Origin: Nocardioides ferulae
Lineage (GTDB): Bacteria; Actinomycetota; Actinomycetes; Propionibacteriales; Nocardioidaceae
Length of the DNA stretch: 64,000 bases
Assembly: GCF_003660455.1 (NCBI RefSeq)
Contig: NZ_QZVR01000013.1
Location: 1-64,000, forward strand
Direction of reading: 5' to 3'
Shown here one piece after another: positions 40,106 through 49,545 of this stretch. Made by a program: the position numbers and the translations under genes. The number at the start of each line of letters is the position of its first letter. The first letter of the stretch is position 1. The notes beneath the pieces were generated by a model, which saw only the letters and a program-made list of their open reading frames with translations, ran no database searches and was not told the origin of the DNA.

Positions 40106-40903
40106 ATGAACATTGTTGTCTGTGTGAAGTACGTGCCCGACGCCACTGCCGACCGGCAGTTCGAGTCGGACAACACCGTCGACCGCGTCGGTGTCGACGG
40201 ACTGCTCTCCGAGCTCGACGAGTACGCCGTCGAGCAGGCGCTCCAGCTGAAGGAGAAGGCCGGGGACGACACCGAGGTGACCGCGCTGTGCGTGGGCCCC
40301 GAGAAGGCGGTCGACGCGGTGCGCAAGGCGCTGCAGATGGGTGCCGACAAGGGTGTCCTGGTCTCCGACGAGGCGGTCGCCGGCTCCGACGCCGTGGCCA
40401 CCTCGCTGGTGCTCGCCAAGGCCGTCGAGAAGCTCGGCTCCGAGAAGCAGGTCGACCTGGTCGTCTGCGGCATGGCCTCCACCGACGGGTCGATGAGCGT
40501 GGTGCCGGCGATGCTGGCCGAGCGCCTCGACCTGCCCCAGGTCACCTTCGCCTCGGTGATCGAGACCCAGGGCGACCAGGTGCGGGTCAAGCGCGACGGC
40601 GACACCGCCACCGAGGTGATCGGTGGCACCATGCCGCTGGTGCTGTCGGTGACCGACCAGTCCGGCGAGGCCCGCTACCCCTCCTTCAAGGGCATCATGG
40701 CCGCGAAGAAGAAGCCTCTCGACACCTGGGCGCTCTCCGACCTGGGCGTCGACGCGGGTGAGGTCGGCCTCGACGCGGCGTGGAGCGAGGTCCTCGAGAC
40801 CGCCGCCCGCCCGCCGCGCACCGCCGGCGAGATCGTCAAGGACGAGGACGGCTCGGGCGCCACGGCGCTGGCCGAGTTCCTCGCGTCGAAGAAGTTCATC
40901 TGA
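40106..40903 (+). CDS. etfB: Electron transfer flavoprotein subunit beta
   Basis: 265 residues. It begins MNIVVCVKYVPD and carries the ETF-beta hallmarks: a TALCVGPEKA nucleotide segment, CGMASTDGSMSVVPAMLAE, and the signature region around GDTATEVIGGTMPLVLSVTD. It forms a heterodimer with EtfA, binds AMP and takes electrons from acyl-CoA dehydrogenases. The nearest good Shine-Dalgarno (GGAGG near 40,080) is over 20 bases from the ATG, which is unusually far. It is followed by etfA after 13 bases. Confidence 0.95.
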   Translation: MNIVVCVKYVPDATADRQFESDNTVDRVGVDGLLSELDEYAVEQALQLKEKAGDDTEVTALCVGPEKAVDAVRKALQMGADKGVLVSDEAVAGSDAVATSLVLAKAVEKLGSEKQVDLVVCGMASTDGSMSVVPAMLAERLDLPQVTFASVIETQGDQVRVKRDGDTATEVIGGTMPLVLSVTDQSGEARYPSFKGIMAAKKKPLDTWALSDLGVDAGEVGLDAAWSEVLETAARPPRTAGEIVKDEDGSGATALAEFLASKKFI

Positions 40904-40916
40904 GGAGTGCTGAGGA

Positions 40917-41879
40917 ATGTCTGAAGTTCTGGTTCTCGTCGACCATGTCGACGGCACGGTCCGCAAGCCCACCCTCGAGCTCCTGACCCTCGCCCGCCAG
41001 CTGGGCGAGCCGTCCGCGGTGTTCATCGGCTCCGCCGACCAGGCGAACGCCGCCGCCGAGCGGCTCAAGGCCTACGGTGCCGAGAAGGTCTACGCCGTCG
41101 ACGACGCGCAGACCAAGGGCTACCTGGTGGCGCCGAAGGCCGAGGTCCTGGCGCAGCTGGCCGAGAAGACCTCGCCCGCCGCGATCTTCATCGTCTCCGG
41201 CTACGAGGGCAAGGAGATCGCCGGCCGGCTCGCCATCAAGCTGGGCTCCGGCCTGATCACCGACGCCGTCGACCTGGCCGTCGACGGCGGTGCGCCGGTC
41301 TTCACGCAGAGCGTGTTCGCCGGCAACTACACCGTCACCTCGAAGGTGAAGCAGGGCACCCCGATCGCCACGTTCAAGCCGAACTCCGCGGCCCCCGAGG
41401 AGGCGGCCGGAGCCGGCACCGTCGAGCCGTTCGCGGCGACGATCTCCGACTCCGCCAAGAAGGCGCAGATCGTGGCCTCCCAGCCGCGCAAGGCGACCGG
41501 CCGTCCCGAGCTCACCGAGGCCGCCATCGTGGTCTCGGGCGGTCGCGGCACCGGCGGCAACTTCGAGCCGATCGAGGGTCTGGCCGACGCGCTCGGTGCC
41601 GCCGTCGGCGCCTCCCGCGCCGCCGTCGACTCCGGCTGGATGCCGCACACCTTCCAGGTCGGCCAGACCGGGAAGACGGTGTCGCCGCAGCTCTACGTCG
41701 CCAACGGCATCTCCGGCGCCATCCAGCACCGCGCCGGCATGCAGACCTCGAAGACCATCGTCGCGGTCAACAAGGACGAGGAGGCGCCGATCTTCGAGCT
41801 GGTCGACTTCGGCGTCGTCGGCGACCTGCACACCGTGCTGCCCGCCGCCACCGAGGAGATCAACAAGCGCAAGGGCTGA
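40917..41879 (+). CDS. etfA: Electron transfer flavoprotein subunit alpha
   Basis: 320 residues. N-terminal domain I contacts EtfB. The C-terminal domain II binds FAD with [21 protein letters not shown], the [16 protein letters not shown] segment and the conserved [12 protein letters not shown] and [13 protein letters not shown] motifs. It passes electrons from beta-oxidation and related dehydrogenases to the ETF:quinone oxidoreductase. It is in an operon with etfB and ends just before a strong terminator. Confidence 0.96.
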   Translation: MSEVLVLVDHVDGTVRKPTLELLTLARQLGEPSAVFIGSADQANAAAERLKAYGAEKVYAVDDAQTKGYLVAPKAEVLAQLAEKTSPAAIFIVSGYEGKEIAGRLAIKLGSGLITDAVDLAVDGGAPVFTQSVFAGNYTVTSKVKQGTPIATFKPNSAAPEEAAGAGTVEPFAATISDSAKKAQIVASQPRKATGRPELTEAAIVVSGGRGTGGNFEPIEGLADALGAAVGASRAAVDSGWMPHTFQVGQTGKTVSPQLYVANGISGAIQHRAGMQTSKTIVAVNKDEEAPIFELVDFGVVGDLHTVLPAATEEINKRKG

Positions 41880-41905
41880 TCCCGCCGCGCGGCCCAGCAA
41901 CCACG

Positions 41906-41938
41906 GCGCCCCGCCACCCGATCCGGGTGGCGGGGCGC
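41906..41938. terminator. Strong hairpin terminator after etfA
   Basis: Perfect 14-bp stem: GCGCCCCGCCACCC (41906-41919), loop GATCC, GGGTGGCGGGGCGC (41925-41938). It lies between two convergent genes, so it probably works in both directions. Confidence 0.85.
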
Positions 41939-41969
41939 TGTCGCGTGGTGGTGCCGGGACGCCGAGGGG

Positions 41970-43514
41970 TCAGCGGGTGATCGCCCGGCGCATCCAGTCG
42001 GGCAGCTGGTCCTCGACGACGCCCACGCGGTGCACCTTCAGCCGGCGCTCGCCGCGCTTGGTCGTACGCAGCTCGATCTTGCGCAGCGCGTCGTTGTTGG
42101 TGACGTCGGACTCGACCAGGTTGCGCATCGGGTTGGCCTGCACGGCGATGTAGTAGACGCCGTCCGGCACGTTCTTGATGCCGAACGCCTGCCCGTAGCG
42201 GAACTGGTGGTAGGTGTCGCCGGAGCCCGCGGAGAGCACCTGGCGCACCGAGATCGCGTCGAACCCGCCGCAGGCGGTGGACAGGTCGGTGTTCTCCGGG
42301 TGCCAGTCGGCGCCGGGCACGGTGTAGTCGACGGCGTCGGTGTTGGCCAGGCAGAACGACTGCTTGCCCGACAGCACGACCTCTCTCTGGTCCTCGCCGA
42401 GCAGGCGGTACTGCGCGAAGTCCTCGAAGTGCCAGTGCTGGTGGTTCTCGGCATGCCAGTGCATCTCGCCGACCTCCTGATAGCCGGTCTGCTCGCCGGA
42501 GGCGTCGAAGAAGTACTGGTACGCGGCCATGTGGTCCTCGTCCTCGGCCCGGAAGCCGTCGACGACCAGCGGGCTGTCGCCGGCGTTCCACACGGTGGCC
42601 GCGAACCGGATCACGGTGCCCTTGCCGTTCAGGCCGATGTCCCAGGCCGGCAGCGAGCGCAGGTCGGGGCGGGGGCCGTCGTCGGCCGGCTCCGCACCGG
42701 GGCCGGCAGGGGCGGGCGAGGCCGGCTGCAGCGGGGTCCCGTCGGCGCGGCGACCCACCCCGGGGCCGCTGTCGCCCCGGCCCTCGTCGACGACCACCAG
42801 CCGCAGCTGCTGGGTGGCGTCGTCGGAGGAGATGCCGAAGAAGCTCGCGTACGCCGGAGCGATGCGCACGGTGACGTCGTACTTGCCGGGCTTGATCCGC
42901 AGCCGGTTGCTCCACTCGTCGATCGGCGCGGCGGCGTAGCCGGCCTCCAGCCCCATCACGGAGCCCACCGTGAAGGGGTTGTAGGGGCAACCCCAGGGAT
43001 AGGGGTTGCGGGCGGGGGCGTCGGGGCGGATGCGCTGGGCGTAGCCGCCCAGGCACCCGTCGAGGGTGAGCCGACGTGTGGTGCCCTTGGCGGTCAGCTC
43101 GACCTCGATCAGGTCGTCCAGGCCGGAGAAGTCGGTCATCGAGCCGGCGGGCAGCGCCTTCTCGCCATCGGGGGAGAGCCAGGTCGCCGCGATCTCCTCG
43201 TCGTACGACGGGCGGTGGGCGCGGATCTCCACGGGCGCGGTGGGTGCCACGAGGCGCACGCCGAAGCCGGTGTAGACCCGGCCCCGGTAGGCGGTGGTCT
43301 CGATCTTCGAGGGCGCCCACAGGACCAGCGGCGACTCGCCCTCGGCGGCGCGGGCCAGGCCGGCGGGGACCTCGGCGACCGTCGGCTCGGGACGGGCGGT
43401 GCCGACCGCTCCGGCGTGGCTGCCGAGGGTCAGCGGCAGGGCGGCGGCGGTCGCCGCGGCCGTCAGGGAGAGCAGGCGGGCGAGCGGTGCTCGCCGGGTA
43501 CGGGGGAGTGGCAC
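41970..43514 (-). CDS. Secreted lysyl-oxidase-like copper protein
   Basis: 514 residues. A Sec-type signal (basic [14 protein letters not shown], hydrophobic core, cleavage near GSHAGA) is followed by about 250 residues of beta-rich sequence. The C-terminal lysyl-oxidase domain carries the histidine cluster [20 protein letters not shown], equivalent to the Cu(II) site. Whether it has the quinone-cofactor Lys/Tyr pair and oxidises lysines is not decided. GTG 43514 has AGGA upstream and gives a clean signal peptide; the open frame extends 28 codons further. Divergent from proA. Confidence 0.85.
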   Translation of the reverse strand: MPLPRTRRAPLARLLSLTAAATAAALPLTLGSHAGAVGTARPEPTVAEVPAGLARAAEGESPLVLWAPSKIETTAYRGRVYTGFGVRLVAPTAPVEIRAHRPSYDEEIAATWLSPDGEKALPAGSMTDFSGLDDLIEVELTAKGTTRRLTLDGCLGGYAQRIRPDAPARNPYPWGCPYNPFTVGSVMGLEAGYAAAPIDEWSNRLRIKPGKYDVTVRIAPAYASFFGISSDDATQQLRLVVVDEGRGDSGPGVGRRADGTPLQPASPAPAGPGAEPADDGPRPDLRSLPAWDIGLNGKGTVIRFAATVWNAGDSPLVVDGFRAEDEDHMAAYQYFFDASGEQTGYQEVGEMHWHAENHQHWHFEDFAQYRLLGEDQREVVLSGKQSFCLANTDAVDYTVPGADWHPENTDLSTACGGFDAISVRQVLSAGSGDTYHQFRYGQAFGIKNVPDGVYYIAVQANPMRNLVESDVTNNDALRKIELRTTKRGERRLKVHRVGVVEDQLPDWMRRAITR

Positions 43515-43599
43515 GGGCGTCCTCGGTGTCGTCGTGGGGGTGAGGGTAGGCAACCGTAAGACGCATCCGGGGCGTGTGAGGTTGCCCGCGTGGCGCAAC

Positions 43600-43605
43600 T
43601 ACTCT
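43600..43605 (+). promoter_or_regulatory. -10 box of proA
   Basis: TACTCT seven bases before ATG 43613, with no Shine-Dalgarno. Probable leaderless promoter. Confidence 0.55.
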
Positions 43606-43612
43606 TCGTGCC

Positions 43613-44863
43613 ATGAGCACCCAGCAGGACGTCCTCGATGCCGCCACCCGCGCTCGCGCCGCCAGTCACGGCCTGGCCCTGGCCACCCGGGCCCAGAAGG
43701 ATCGTGCGCTGCTGGGCATGGCCGACGCGCTCGAGGCGGGTCAGGAGGCGCTGCTGAGCGCGAACGCCGAGGACGTCGCCCGCGCGGAGGCGGGCGGCAC
43801 GCCGCCGAACATCGTCGACCGGCTCCGTCTCACCCCCGACCGGCTGGCCGGCATGGCGCAGGGGCTGCGCGACGTGGCCGCGCTGCCCGACCCGGTGGGC
43901 GAGGTGGTGCGCGGCACGAAGCTGCCCAACGGGCTCGAGCTGCGGCAGCTGCGGGTGCCGTTCGGCGTGGTCGGCATGATCTACGAGGCCCGCCCCAACG
44001 TCACCGCCGACGCGGCCGGCATCTGCCTGAAGTCCGGCAACGCGGTGCTGCTGCGCGGCAGCTCGAGCGCCCGCTCCAGCAACGCCGCGATCGTGGCCGC
44101 GCTGCGCGAGGCCGCGGCCGCCGCCGGCCTCGAGCCCGACGTGGTGCAGCTGGTGCCCGGCGACTCCCACGACAGCGTCAAGGCGCTGATGCGAGCACGC
44201 GGCCTGGTCGACGTGCTCATCCCGCGCGGCGGCGCCGGCCTGATCCGCAGCGTCGTCGAGGAGTCCACGGTGCCGGTGATCGAGACCGGCGTGGGCAACT
44301 GCCACGTCTACGTCGACCGCGCCGCCGACCTCGACAAGGCGCTGGCCATCGTGCTGAACGCGAAGACCCACCGCACCAGCGTCTGCAACGCCGCCGAGTC
44401 GCTGCTGGTGCACGCCGACGTGGCCGACGAGTTCCTGCCCCGTGTGGTCGCCGCCCTCCAGGAGGCCGGGGTGACCGTGCACGGCGACGCCGCGTTCACG
44501 GCGTACGACGGGGTGGTCGCGGCGAGCGAGGAGGACTACGCCACCGAGTACCTCTCCCTCGACATCTCGGCGGCCGTGGTGGGCTCGCTGACCGAGGCGA
44601 TCGAGCACATCCGGCGGTTCTCCAGCCAGCACAGCGACGCGATCGTCACCGAGGACCTCGGCGCCGCCCGGCTGTTCACCGCCGCGGTCGACTCGGCCGC
44701 GGTGCTGGTCAACGCGTCGACGCGGTTCACCGACGGCGGCGAGTTCGGGTTCGGCGCCGAGATCGGCATCAGCACCCAGAAGCTGCACGCCCGCGGTCCG
44801 ATGGGGCTGCCCGAGATGACCTCGACGAAGTACGTCGTCACCGGCGACGGGCACGTGCGGTGA
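43613..44863 (+). CDS. proA: Gamma-glutamyl phosphate reductase
   Basis: 416 residues, aldehyde-dehydrogenase superfamily. It reduces gamma-glutamyl phosphate to glutamate semialdehyde with NADPH in proline synthesis. Catalytic Cys in [13 protein letters not shown], cofactor region with [16 protein letters not shown] and [14 protein letters not shown], and the late [19 protein letters not shown] motif. The proB kinase gene is not in view. The gene is followed by a small membrane protein, then nadD. Confidence 0.96.
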   Translation: MSTQQDVLDAATRARAASHGLALATRAQKDRALLGMADALEAGQEALLSANAEDVARAEAGGTPPNIVDRLRLTPDRLAGMAQGLRDVAALPDPVGEVVRGTKLPNGLELRQLRVPFGVVGMIYEARPNVTADAAGICLKSGNAVLLRGSSSARSSNAAIVAALREAAAAAGLEPDVVQLVPGDSHDSVKALMRARGLVDVLIPRGGAGLIRSVVEESTVPVIETGVGNCHVYVDRAADLDKALAIVLNAKTHRTSVCNAAESLLVHADVADEFLPRVVAALQEAGVTVHGDAAFTAYDGVVAASEEDYATEYLSLDISAAVVGSLTEAIEHIRRFSSQHSDAIVTEDLGAARLFTAAVDSAAVLVNASTRFTDGGEFGFGAEIGISTQKLHARGPMGLPEMTSTKYVVTGDGHVR

Positions 44864-44916
44864 CCGGGCGCTGGTCCGGGCCGCGGGTGCCTGACCGGCT
44901 CCCGGCCCGGCATCGG

Positions 44917-44922
44917 TAGGAT
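44917..44922 (+). promoter_or_regulatory. -10 box of the 54-residue membrane protein gene
   Basis: TAGGAT seven bases before ATG 44930. The core GGTAGGATG…CCATG arrangement is almost identical to the leucine leader promoter at 58,017. Confidence 0.6.
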
Positions 44923-44929
44923 GCCCGCC

Positions 44930-45094
44930 ATGTCTGCGCTGACCGTCCCGAGCCTGCTCCTCCGCGCCGCCGAGGAGACCCACCACGAGGTCGACAAGGC
45001 GCTGAGCTGGGGCATCGGCGTGCTCACCCTGGTGATCCTGATGGCGCTGCTGCTGGGCCTGCTCGCCTTCGGCAAGGGACGCGAGCACAGCTGA
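44930..45094 (+). CDS. Small single-helix membrane protein (54 aa)
   Basis: Starts [20 protein letters not shown] and continues with one hydrophobic helix of about 22 residues ([17 protein letters not shown]) and a basic end (KGREHS). It is conspicuously placed between proA and nadD and is short enough to be missed by gene callers. A -10 box seven bases upstream and a stop 14 bases before nadD support it as a real, leaderless first gene of the nadD operon. Function unknown. Confidence 0.7.
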   Translation: MSALTVPSLLLRAAEETHHEVDKALSWGIGVLTLVILMALLLGLLAFGKGREHS

Positions 45095-45108
45095 GCACGC
45101 GCGAGATC

Positions 45109-45756
45109 GTGGTCGCCTCGCCTCGCCGGGTCGGGGTGATGGGCGGCACCTTCGACCCCATCCACCACGGCCACCTCGTGGCCGCCTCCGAGGTGCAGGC
45201 CTGGTTCGACCTCGACGAGGTCGTCTTCGTGCCGACCGGCGAGCCGTGGCAGAAGGCGGACCGGCAGGTCTCGCCCACCGAGCACCGCTACCTGATGACG
45301 GTGATCGCCACCGCGGCCAACCCCCGGTTCACCGTCTCGCGGGTCGACATCGACCGCGACGGCCCGACCTACACCATCGACACGCTGCGCGACCTCAAGG
45401 CCCTGATGCCCGACGCGGAGCTCTACTTCATCACCGGTCTCGACGCGCTGGCTGAGATCTTCACCTGGCGCGACGCCGGCGAGCTGTTCGAGCTGGCCCA
45501 GTTCGTCGGCTGCACGCGGCCCGGCTACGAGATGGACGACGCCACGCTGGGCGCGATCCCCTCCGACCGGGTCGAGATCGTCGAGATCCCGGCGCTGGCG
45601 ATCTCCTCCAGCGACTGTCGTGAACGCAAGCGTCGCGGGGAACCGGTCTGGTACCTCGTCCCCGACGGCGTCGTCCAGTACATCGCCAAGCACGACCTGT
45701 ACGCACCGCCCCAGGGGCCCGGCCTCACCGACGTCCACCGAAGGAACCACCCGTGA
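45109..45756 (+). CDS. nadD: Nicotinate-nucleotide adenylyltransferase
   Basis: 215 residues. It joins NaMN and ATP to form NaAD in NAD synthesis. Nucleotidyltransferase motif [12 protein letters not shown] at the N-terminus, substrate region VPTGEPWQK, and the C-terminal [13 protein letters not shown] element in place of the common ISST-x-IR. GTG 45109 is the start; the stop overlaps the rsfS start (GTGA). The gene order nadD-rsfS-phosphatase is conserved in actinobacteria, including mycobacteria. Confidence 0.95.
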   Translation: MVASPRRVGVMGGTFDPIHHGHLVAASEVQAWFDLDEVVFVPTGEPWQKADRQVSPTEHRYLMTVIATAANPRFTVSRVDIDRDGPTYTIDTLRDLKALMPDAELYFITGLDALAEIFTWRDAGELFELAQFVGCTRPGYEMDDATLGAIPSDRVEIVEIPALAISSSDCRERKRRGEPVWYLVPDGVVQYIAKHDLYAPPQGPGLTDVHRRNHP

Positions 45757-46130
45757 CCGCCACAGACCACGCCGTCGAGCTCGTGCACGCCGCCGCCCGC
45801 GCGGCCTCGGACAAGCTCGCCCAGCAGATCGTCGCCTTCGACGTCAGCGACCAGCTCGCGATCACCGATGCGTTCCTGCTCGCCTCGGCCACCAACGACC
45901 GGCAGGTCAAGGCGATCGTCGAGGAGGTCGAGGACAAGCTCCGCGAGATCGGCGCGAAGCCGATCCGCCGCGAGGGCGAGCGCGACGGGCGCTGGGTGCT
46001 CATCGACTACGGCGACGTGGTCGTGCACGTCCAGCACGAGGAGGAGCGGCAGTTCTACGCCCTCGAGCGGCTGTGGCGCGACTGCCCGACCATCGAGCTG
46101 CCGGCTGACGTCACCGCCTCCTCCCGGTGA
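45753..46130 (+). CDS. rsfS: Ribosomal silencing factor RsfS
   Basis: 125 residues. It binds ribosomal protein uL14 and blocks subunit joining when nutrients are short. Family features: [38 protein letters not shown] and the [22 protein letters not shown] core. GTG 45753 overlaps the nadD stop with AAGGA upstream; its own stop overlaps the next start. Translationally coupled on both sides. Confidence 0.95.
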   Translation: MTATDHAVELVHAAARAASDKLAQQIVAFDVSDQLAITDAFLLASATNDRQVKAIVEEVEDKLREIGAKPIRREGERDGRWVLIDYGDVVVHVQHEEERQFYALERLWRDCPTIELPADVTASSR

Positions 46131-46774
46131 GCTCGGCGCCGTCCGGAGGACGCCGGCTGGTGCTGCTGCGCCACGGGCGCACCGCCTACAACCACGAGAA
46201 GCGGGTGCAGGGGCAGCGCGAGGTCGAGCTCGACGACGTCGGGCACGCCCAGGCGGCCGCGGTGGCGCCGGTGCTGGCGGCGCTCGCGCCCGACCTGCTG
46301 TGGTCCTCCGACCTGACCCGGGCCCGGCAGACGGCCGCGTACCTGGCGAAGGAGACCGGTCTGGAGGCCGTTCACGACGCCCGGCTGCGCGAGTACCACC
46401 TCGGTGAGCGGCAGGGCATCACCCACGACGAGTACGCCGCTGCGCACCCGGCCGAGTACCTCGAGTTCCGGCAGGCGCACTACGACGTCGTGCCCGGTGC
46501 CGAGCCGACCGTCGAGGTGGTCGCCCGGATGCGCGCCGTGGTGGCCGACCTGCTGGCCGCGCTGCCGCCCGGCGGGCTCGGCGTGGCCGTTTCGCACGGC
46601 GCCGCGATCCGGATCTCGCTGGCCCCGCTGCTCGGCCTGCCCGGCGACACGGTGGAGTCGCTGCGGGCGCTCGACAACTGCGGCTGGGTGGAGCTCTCCG
46701 AGGACCCGGACGGCTCGCCGACGCCGCGCCGGCTGCGGCTGGCCGCCTACAACCGGGTGGCCCCGGCCGGCTGA
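46127..46774 (+). CDS. gpgP: Histidine phosphatase, probable glucosyl-3-phosphoglycerate phosphatase
   Basis: 215 residues of the phosphoglycerate-mutase-like superfamily. Phospho-acceptor His in LLRHGRTAYNHEKRVQG, Arg in DLTRARQTA, Glu in LREYHLGERQG, and the second His in VAVSHGAAIRISL. Its position directly after nadD-rsfS matches the M. tuberculosis locus where the phosphatase is GpgP (Rv2419c), which makes glucosylglycerate. The specific substrate is inferred from synteny, not from residues. GTGA overlap with rsfS. Confidence 0.8.
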   Translation: MSSAPSGGRRLVLLRHGRTAYNHEKRVQGQREVELDDVGHAQAAAVAPVLAALAPDLLWSSDLTRARQTAAYLAKETGLEAVHDARLREYHLGERQGITHDEYAAAHPAEYLEFRQAHYDVVPGAEPTVEVVARMRAVVADLLAALPPGGLGVAVSHGAAIRISLAPLLGLPGDTVESLRALDNCGWVELSEDPDGSPTPRRLRLAAYNRVAPAG

Positions 46775-46842
46775 CCCGTCGGGCGGGAGGCCGGCGATCC
46801 TCTCGAGGACACCCTGGATTAGGACTCCGGCGGCGGGTTCGT

Positions 46843-46848
46843 TACTAT
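46843..46848 (+). promoter_or_regulatory. -10 box of tRNA-Ala
   Basis: TACTAT about 40 bases before the tRNA 5' end in an otherwise GC-rich stretch; no clear -35. Confidence 0.4.
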
Positions 46849-46887
46849 TCCGCAGGTCGATCGGCCGCCTCGGCGGGCGAGATCGAT

Positions 46888-46963
46888 GGGGCTGTGGCGC
46901 AGCTGGTAGCGCACCTGCATGGCATGCAGGGGGTCAGGGGTTCGAGTCCCCTCAGCTCCACCA
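46888..46963 (+). tRNA. tRNA-Ala, anticodon GGC
   Basis: 76-nt cloverleaf. The acceptor GGGGCTG pairs with CAGCTCC (one G-T pair); the D arm starts GCGC…GCGC. The anticodon stem is CCTGC/GCAGG with loop ATGGCAT (anticodon GGC). The T arm has GGTTCGAGTCC, and the discriminator A is followed by an encoded CCA. The G at 46,888 is the first base of the acceptor. Confidence 0.95.
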
Positions 46964-46966
46964 AGA

Positions 46967-47000
46967 CAAGAGCCCGACGGCTTCGGCCGTCGGGCTCTTG
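46967..47000 (+). terminator. Terminator after tRNA-Ala
   Basis: Perfect 15-bp stem CAAGAGCCCGACGGC (46967-46981) around a TTCG tetraloop with GCCGTCGGGCTCTTG (46986-47000), three bases after the CCA. Confidence 0.88.
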
Positions 47001-47069
47001 CTCGTCTCGGGGCTCGAAGCCCGCCCCTCGTGCCGACCGAGGCGGGTCGGTTCGCCCGTCGTTGGCCCG

Positions 47070-47104
47070 TCCCTGACACTTCCCTGACATCGCCTCCGTA
47101 GGGT
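47070..47104 (+). promoter_or_regulatory. Two TCCCTGAC repeats and -10 box before the response regulator
   Basis: TCCCTGAC occurs at 47070-47077 and 47081-47088 (11-bp period, one helical turn), then TAGGGT (47099-47104) six bases before GTG 47111. The repeats occupy the -35 area, as expected for an OmpR-type dimer binding in tandem. The same repeat is found in four copies before the downstream hydrolase. Confidence 0.65.
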
Positions 47105-47110
47105 CGGGGT

Positions 47111-47821
47111 GTGGCGCGGATCCTGGTCGCGGAGGACGACCCGAAGCAGGCGGAGCTGATCCGGCGCTACGCGGTCGCGGAGGGACACCTGGTCACGATC
47201 GTGGGGGACGGCCGGTCCGCCGTCGACGAGGTGCGACGGCAGACTCCCGACCTGCTGGTCCTCGACGTCATGATGCCCCGCCTCGACGGGCTCGACGTGT
47301 GTCGCATCCTGCGGGCGGACCCGCCGACCGAAGCGGTCCCGATCCTGATGCTCACGGCCAGGGCGACCGAGGACGACCTGCTCCACGGGCTGGACCTCGG
47401 GGCGGACGACTACCTCACCAAGCCCTACAGCCCGCGTGAGCTGATGGCCCGTTGCCGGGCGTTGCTGCGCCGGCACCACCGGGCAGGGTCCGAGGCACCT
47501 CCCCCCGACGTCGTGGTCGGCGACCTGACGATCTCGCCGAGCACCCGCGAGGTCCGGGTGGGGGCTCGGGTCGTCGACTGCACGCCGGGCGAGTTCGCGC
47601 TGCTGCACACCTTGACTGCCGAGCCGGGCCGGGTCTTCACCCGCGAGCAGCTGCTCCGGACGCTGCACGGCCCGCACGGGGCCGGCGACCACGTCACCCG
47701 CCGAACCGTCGACGTCCACGTGGCGAACCTGCGCAAGAAGCTCGGCGCCACCGTGATCCGGACCGTCCACGGCGTCGGCTATGCCGGTGCGCTCCCGGGC
47801 CCCCACCGGCCGGGCCCGTGA
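47111..47821 (+). CDS. OmpR/PhoB-family response regulator
   Basis: 236 residues. Receiver domain (1-120): acidic pocket in VAEDDPKQ, phospho-acceptor Asp near 52 in VLDVMMPRLDG, switch Thr in MLTARATE and Lys in LTKPYSPREL. The C-terminal winged helix (about 140-232) contains RVFTREQLLRTLHG and the recognition helix with RTVDVHVANLRKKLG. Start GTG, apparently leaderless. Its stop overlaps the kinase start (GTGA). It probably binds the TCCCTGAC repeats at its own promoter and before the hydrolase. Confidence 0.94.
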   Translation: MARILVAEDDPKQAELIRRYAVAEGHLVTIVGDGRSAVDEVRRQTPDLLVLDVMMPRLDGLDVCRILRADPPTEAVPILMLTARATEDDLLHGLDLGADDYLTKPYSPRELMARCRALLRRHHRAGSEAPPPDVVVGDLTISPSTREVRVGARVVDCTPGEFALLHTLTAEPGRVFTREQLLRTLHGPHGAGDHVTRRTVDVHVANLRKKLGATVIRTVHGVGYAGALPGPHRPGP

Positions 47822-49488
47822 ACGACGTCCGGGTCCCGTGGCGCCGGAGCCTCTTCTTCCGCCTCTTCGGCCTGGGCACGCTGATCGCGCTGGTGGCCGT
47901 CGCGGCAGCGACCTGGGCCACGGTGCGTGCGACGACGGTCGCCGTGCGCGAGGCGCAGCAGGACTCCCTGCACGCCGACGCGCGGATCTACGACGCCCTG
48001 GTCGGGTACGCCGCGACGCACGCGGCGTGGGCCGGTGCGGAGGCGCTCGTGGACGAGCTGGCCCGGGAGGCCGACCGGCAGGTGAGCGTCACCGACCTGC
48101 GGGGCCGAGTGCTCGTGGACTCGGCCCGCCAGCCGGGACGCCGGCCTGTGGCCCGGGCCCGGGCACGGCTGGACGCGCTCGACGTCGACCCGGTGCTGGT
48201 GTCCGAGCTCGGGTCCGCGGCGCCGGCGGAGCTCGTGCCGGGGCCGGTGTCGGAGCCGGTCGACGGACCGTGCGCCGGCGACTGCCGGGTGTGGACGGTC
48301 GACCCGCCCGGCCTGCTCGACGGCCGGGTCGACCCGGACGCCGGGGCGGCCGACGGGAGGGTGGATCCGCGGGTCGAGCGGCGCCTCGCGCGCTGCCTGG
48401 CGCGCGCCGGGCTCCCGCCCCCGGTCGGGGTCACCCGCAACCTCGGCGTCCTCGTCGACTTCCGGCGCGGACACGTGAGCGTCGAGCGCTGCGCGGGGGA
48501 GGCCAGGCGCGTCGCCTATCGGGGCGAGGTGGCGCCACCGGCCCTGCTGTTCGTGCACGGCGAGGAGGGGTCCGCCGAGGTGTTCTGGGACCTCTCCCGC
48601 GACAGCCAGACGCGGATCGTGCTACTGGCCGGCGGGGTCCTGCTGGTGACGTCGCTGCTGTGCCTGCTGCTCGCCGGCAGCGTGGTGCGTCCCCTGCGCA
48701 GGATGGCCGTCGCCGCCGAGCGTGCCGGCGACGGGGACCTGAGTGTCCGGGTCTCGGACCGTCGTGGCGACGAGGTGGGCGCCGTGGCGCGCGCGTTCAA
48801 CCGGATGGCGGACCGGCGTCAGCAGCTGGAGGAGGCCCGGCGGCGGCTGGTCAGCGACGTCTCGCACGAGCTGCGTACCCCGATCGCGAACATCAGGGGG
48901 TGGCTCGAGGCCGCCCAGGACGGGCTGGCCGACCCGGGCCCGCCGCTGCTCGACAGCCTGCACGAGGAGACCCTGCACCTGCAGCGGCTCGTCGACGACC
49001 TGCACGAGCTCGCCCTCGGCGATGCCGGCGAGCTGCGGCTCGAGCCGGTCGAGATCGACCTCGGGGTGCTGCTGGACCAGGTCGCGGCGTCGTTCCGCGG
49101 GCAGGCCGACGCGGTGGGCGTCGTCGTCGACGCGGTGTCCGAGCCCGGGGCGGTCGTGCTCGCGGACGCGGTCCGGTTGCGACAGGCCGTCGGCAACCTG
49201 GTCACCAACGCGCTGCGTCACACCCCGGCCGGGGGGTCGGTGCGGCTGCGCGGGCGCACCGGGACGATCGAGGTGACCGACACGGGCGAGGGCATCCCGG
49301 CGACCGAGCTGCCGCACGTCTTCGAGCGGTTCCGACGCGTCGACACGGCTCGGGGCCGCAGCACCGGTGGCAGCGGCCTCGGGCTGGCGATCGTGCGCCA
49401 GATCGTCGAGGCGCACGGCGGGTCCGCCGAGATCGAGAGCCGACCGGGGGAGGGGACGACGGTGCGGCTGCGGCTCCCTCACGCCTGA
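47818..49488 (+). CDS. Membrane sensor histidine kinase
   Basis: 556 residues. TM1 about 12-34, a large extracytoplasmic sensor (about 35-265) with several cysteines including CAGDCRVW, TM2 about 266-288, then HAMP. HisKA follows with the acceptor His near 350 in DVSHELRTPIANI, and an HATPase domain with NLVTNALRHTP, DTGEGIPATELP and GGSGLGLAIV. GTG 47818 overlaps the regulator stop. The outer domain has no family I recognise; the ligand is unknown. The last repeat-containing bases of the gene belong to the hydrolase promoter. Confidence 0.92.
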   Translation: MNDVRVPWRRSLFFRLFGLGTLIALVAVAAATWATVRATTVAVREAQQDSLHADARIYDALVGYAATHAAWAGAEALVDELAREADRQVSVTDLRGRVLVDSARQPGRRPVARARARLDALDVDPVLVSELGSAAPAELVPGPVSEPVDGPCAGDCRVWTVDPPGLLDGRVDPDAGAADGRVDPRVERRLARCLARAGLPPPVGVTRNLGVLVDFRRGHVSVERCAGEARRVAYRGEVAPPALLFVHGEEGSAEVFWDLSRDSQTRIVLLAGGVLLVTSLLCLLLAGSVVRPLRRMAVAAERAGDGDLSVRVSDRRGDEVGAVARAFNRMADRRQQLEEARRRLVSDVSHELRTPIANIRGWLEAAQDGLADPGPPLLDSLHEETLHLQRLVDDLHELALGDAGELRLEPVEIDLGVLLDQVAASFRGQADAVGVVVDAVSEPGAVVLADAVRLRQAVGNLVTNALRHTPAGGSVRLRGRTGTIEVTDTGEGIPATELPHVFERFRRVDTARGRSTGGSGLGLAIVRQIVEAHGGSAEIESRPGEGTTVRLRLPHA

Positions 49489-49522
49489 CCGCTCCCTGAC
49501 CGCGTCCTGACGACTCCCTGAC
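49482..49522 (+). promoter_or_regulatory. Four direct repeats with 11-bp period before the hydrolase
   Basis: CGCCTGAC (49482), TCCCTGAC (49493), GTCCTGAC (49504) and TCCCTGAC (49515), each exactly 11 bases after the previous one, with CCTGAC invariant (one T for C variation outside the core). The first copy overlaps the kinase stop codon. The array ends about 24 bases before ATG 49546; CAGGAT at 49533-49538 may be the -10 box. Same motif as at the response-regulator promoter. Confidence 0.7.
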
Positions 49523-49545
49523 ATCTGCCCGCCAGGATCGGCGAC

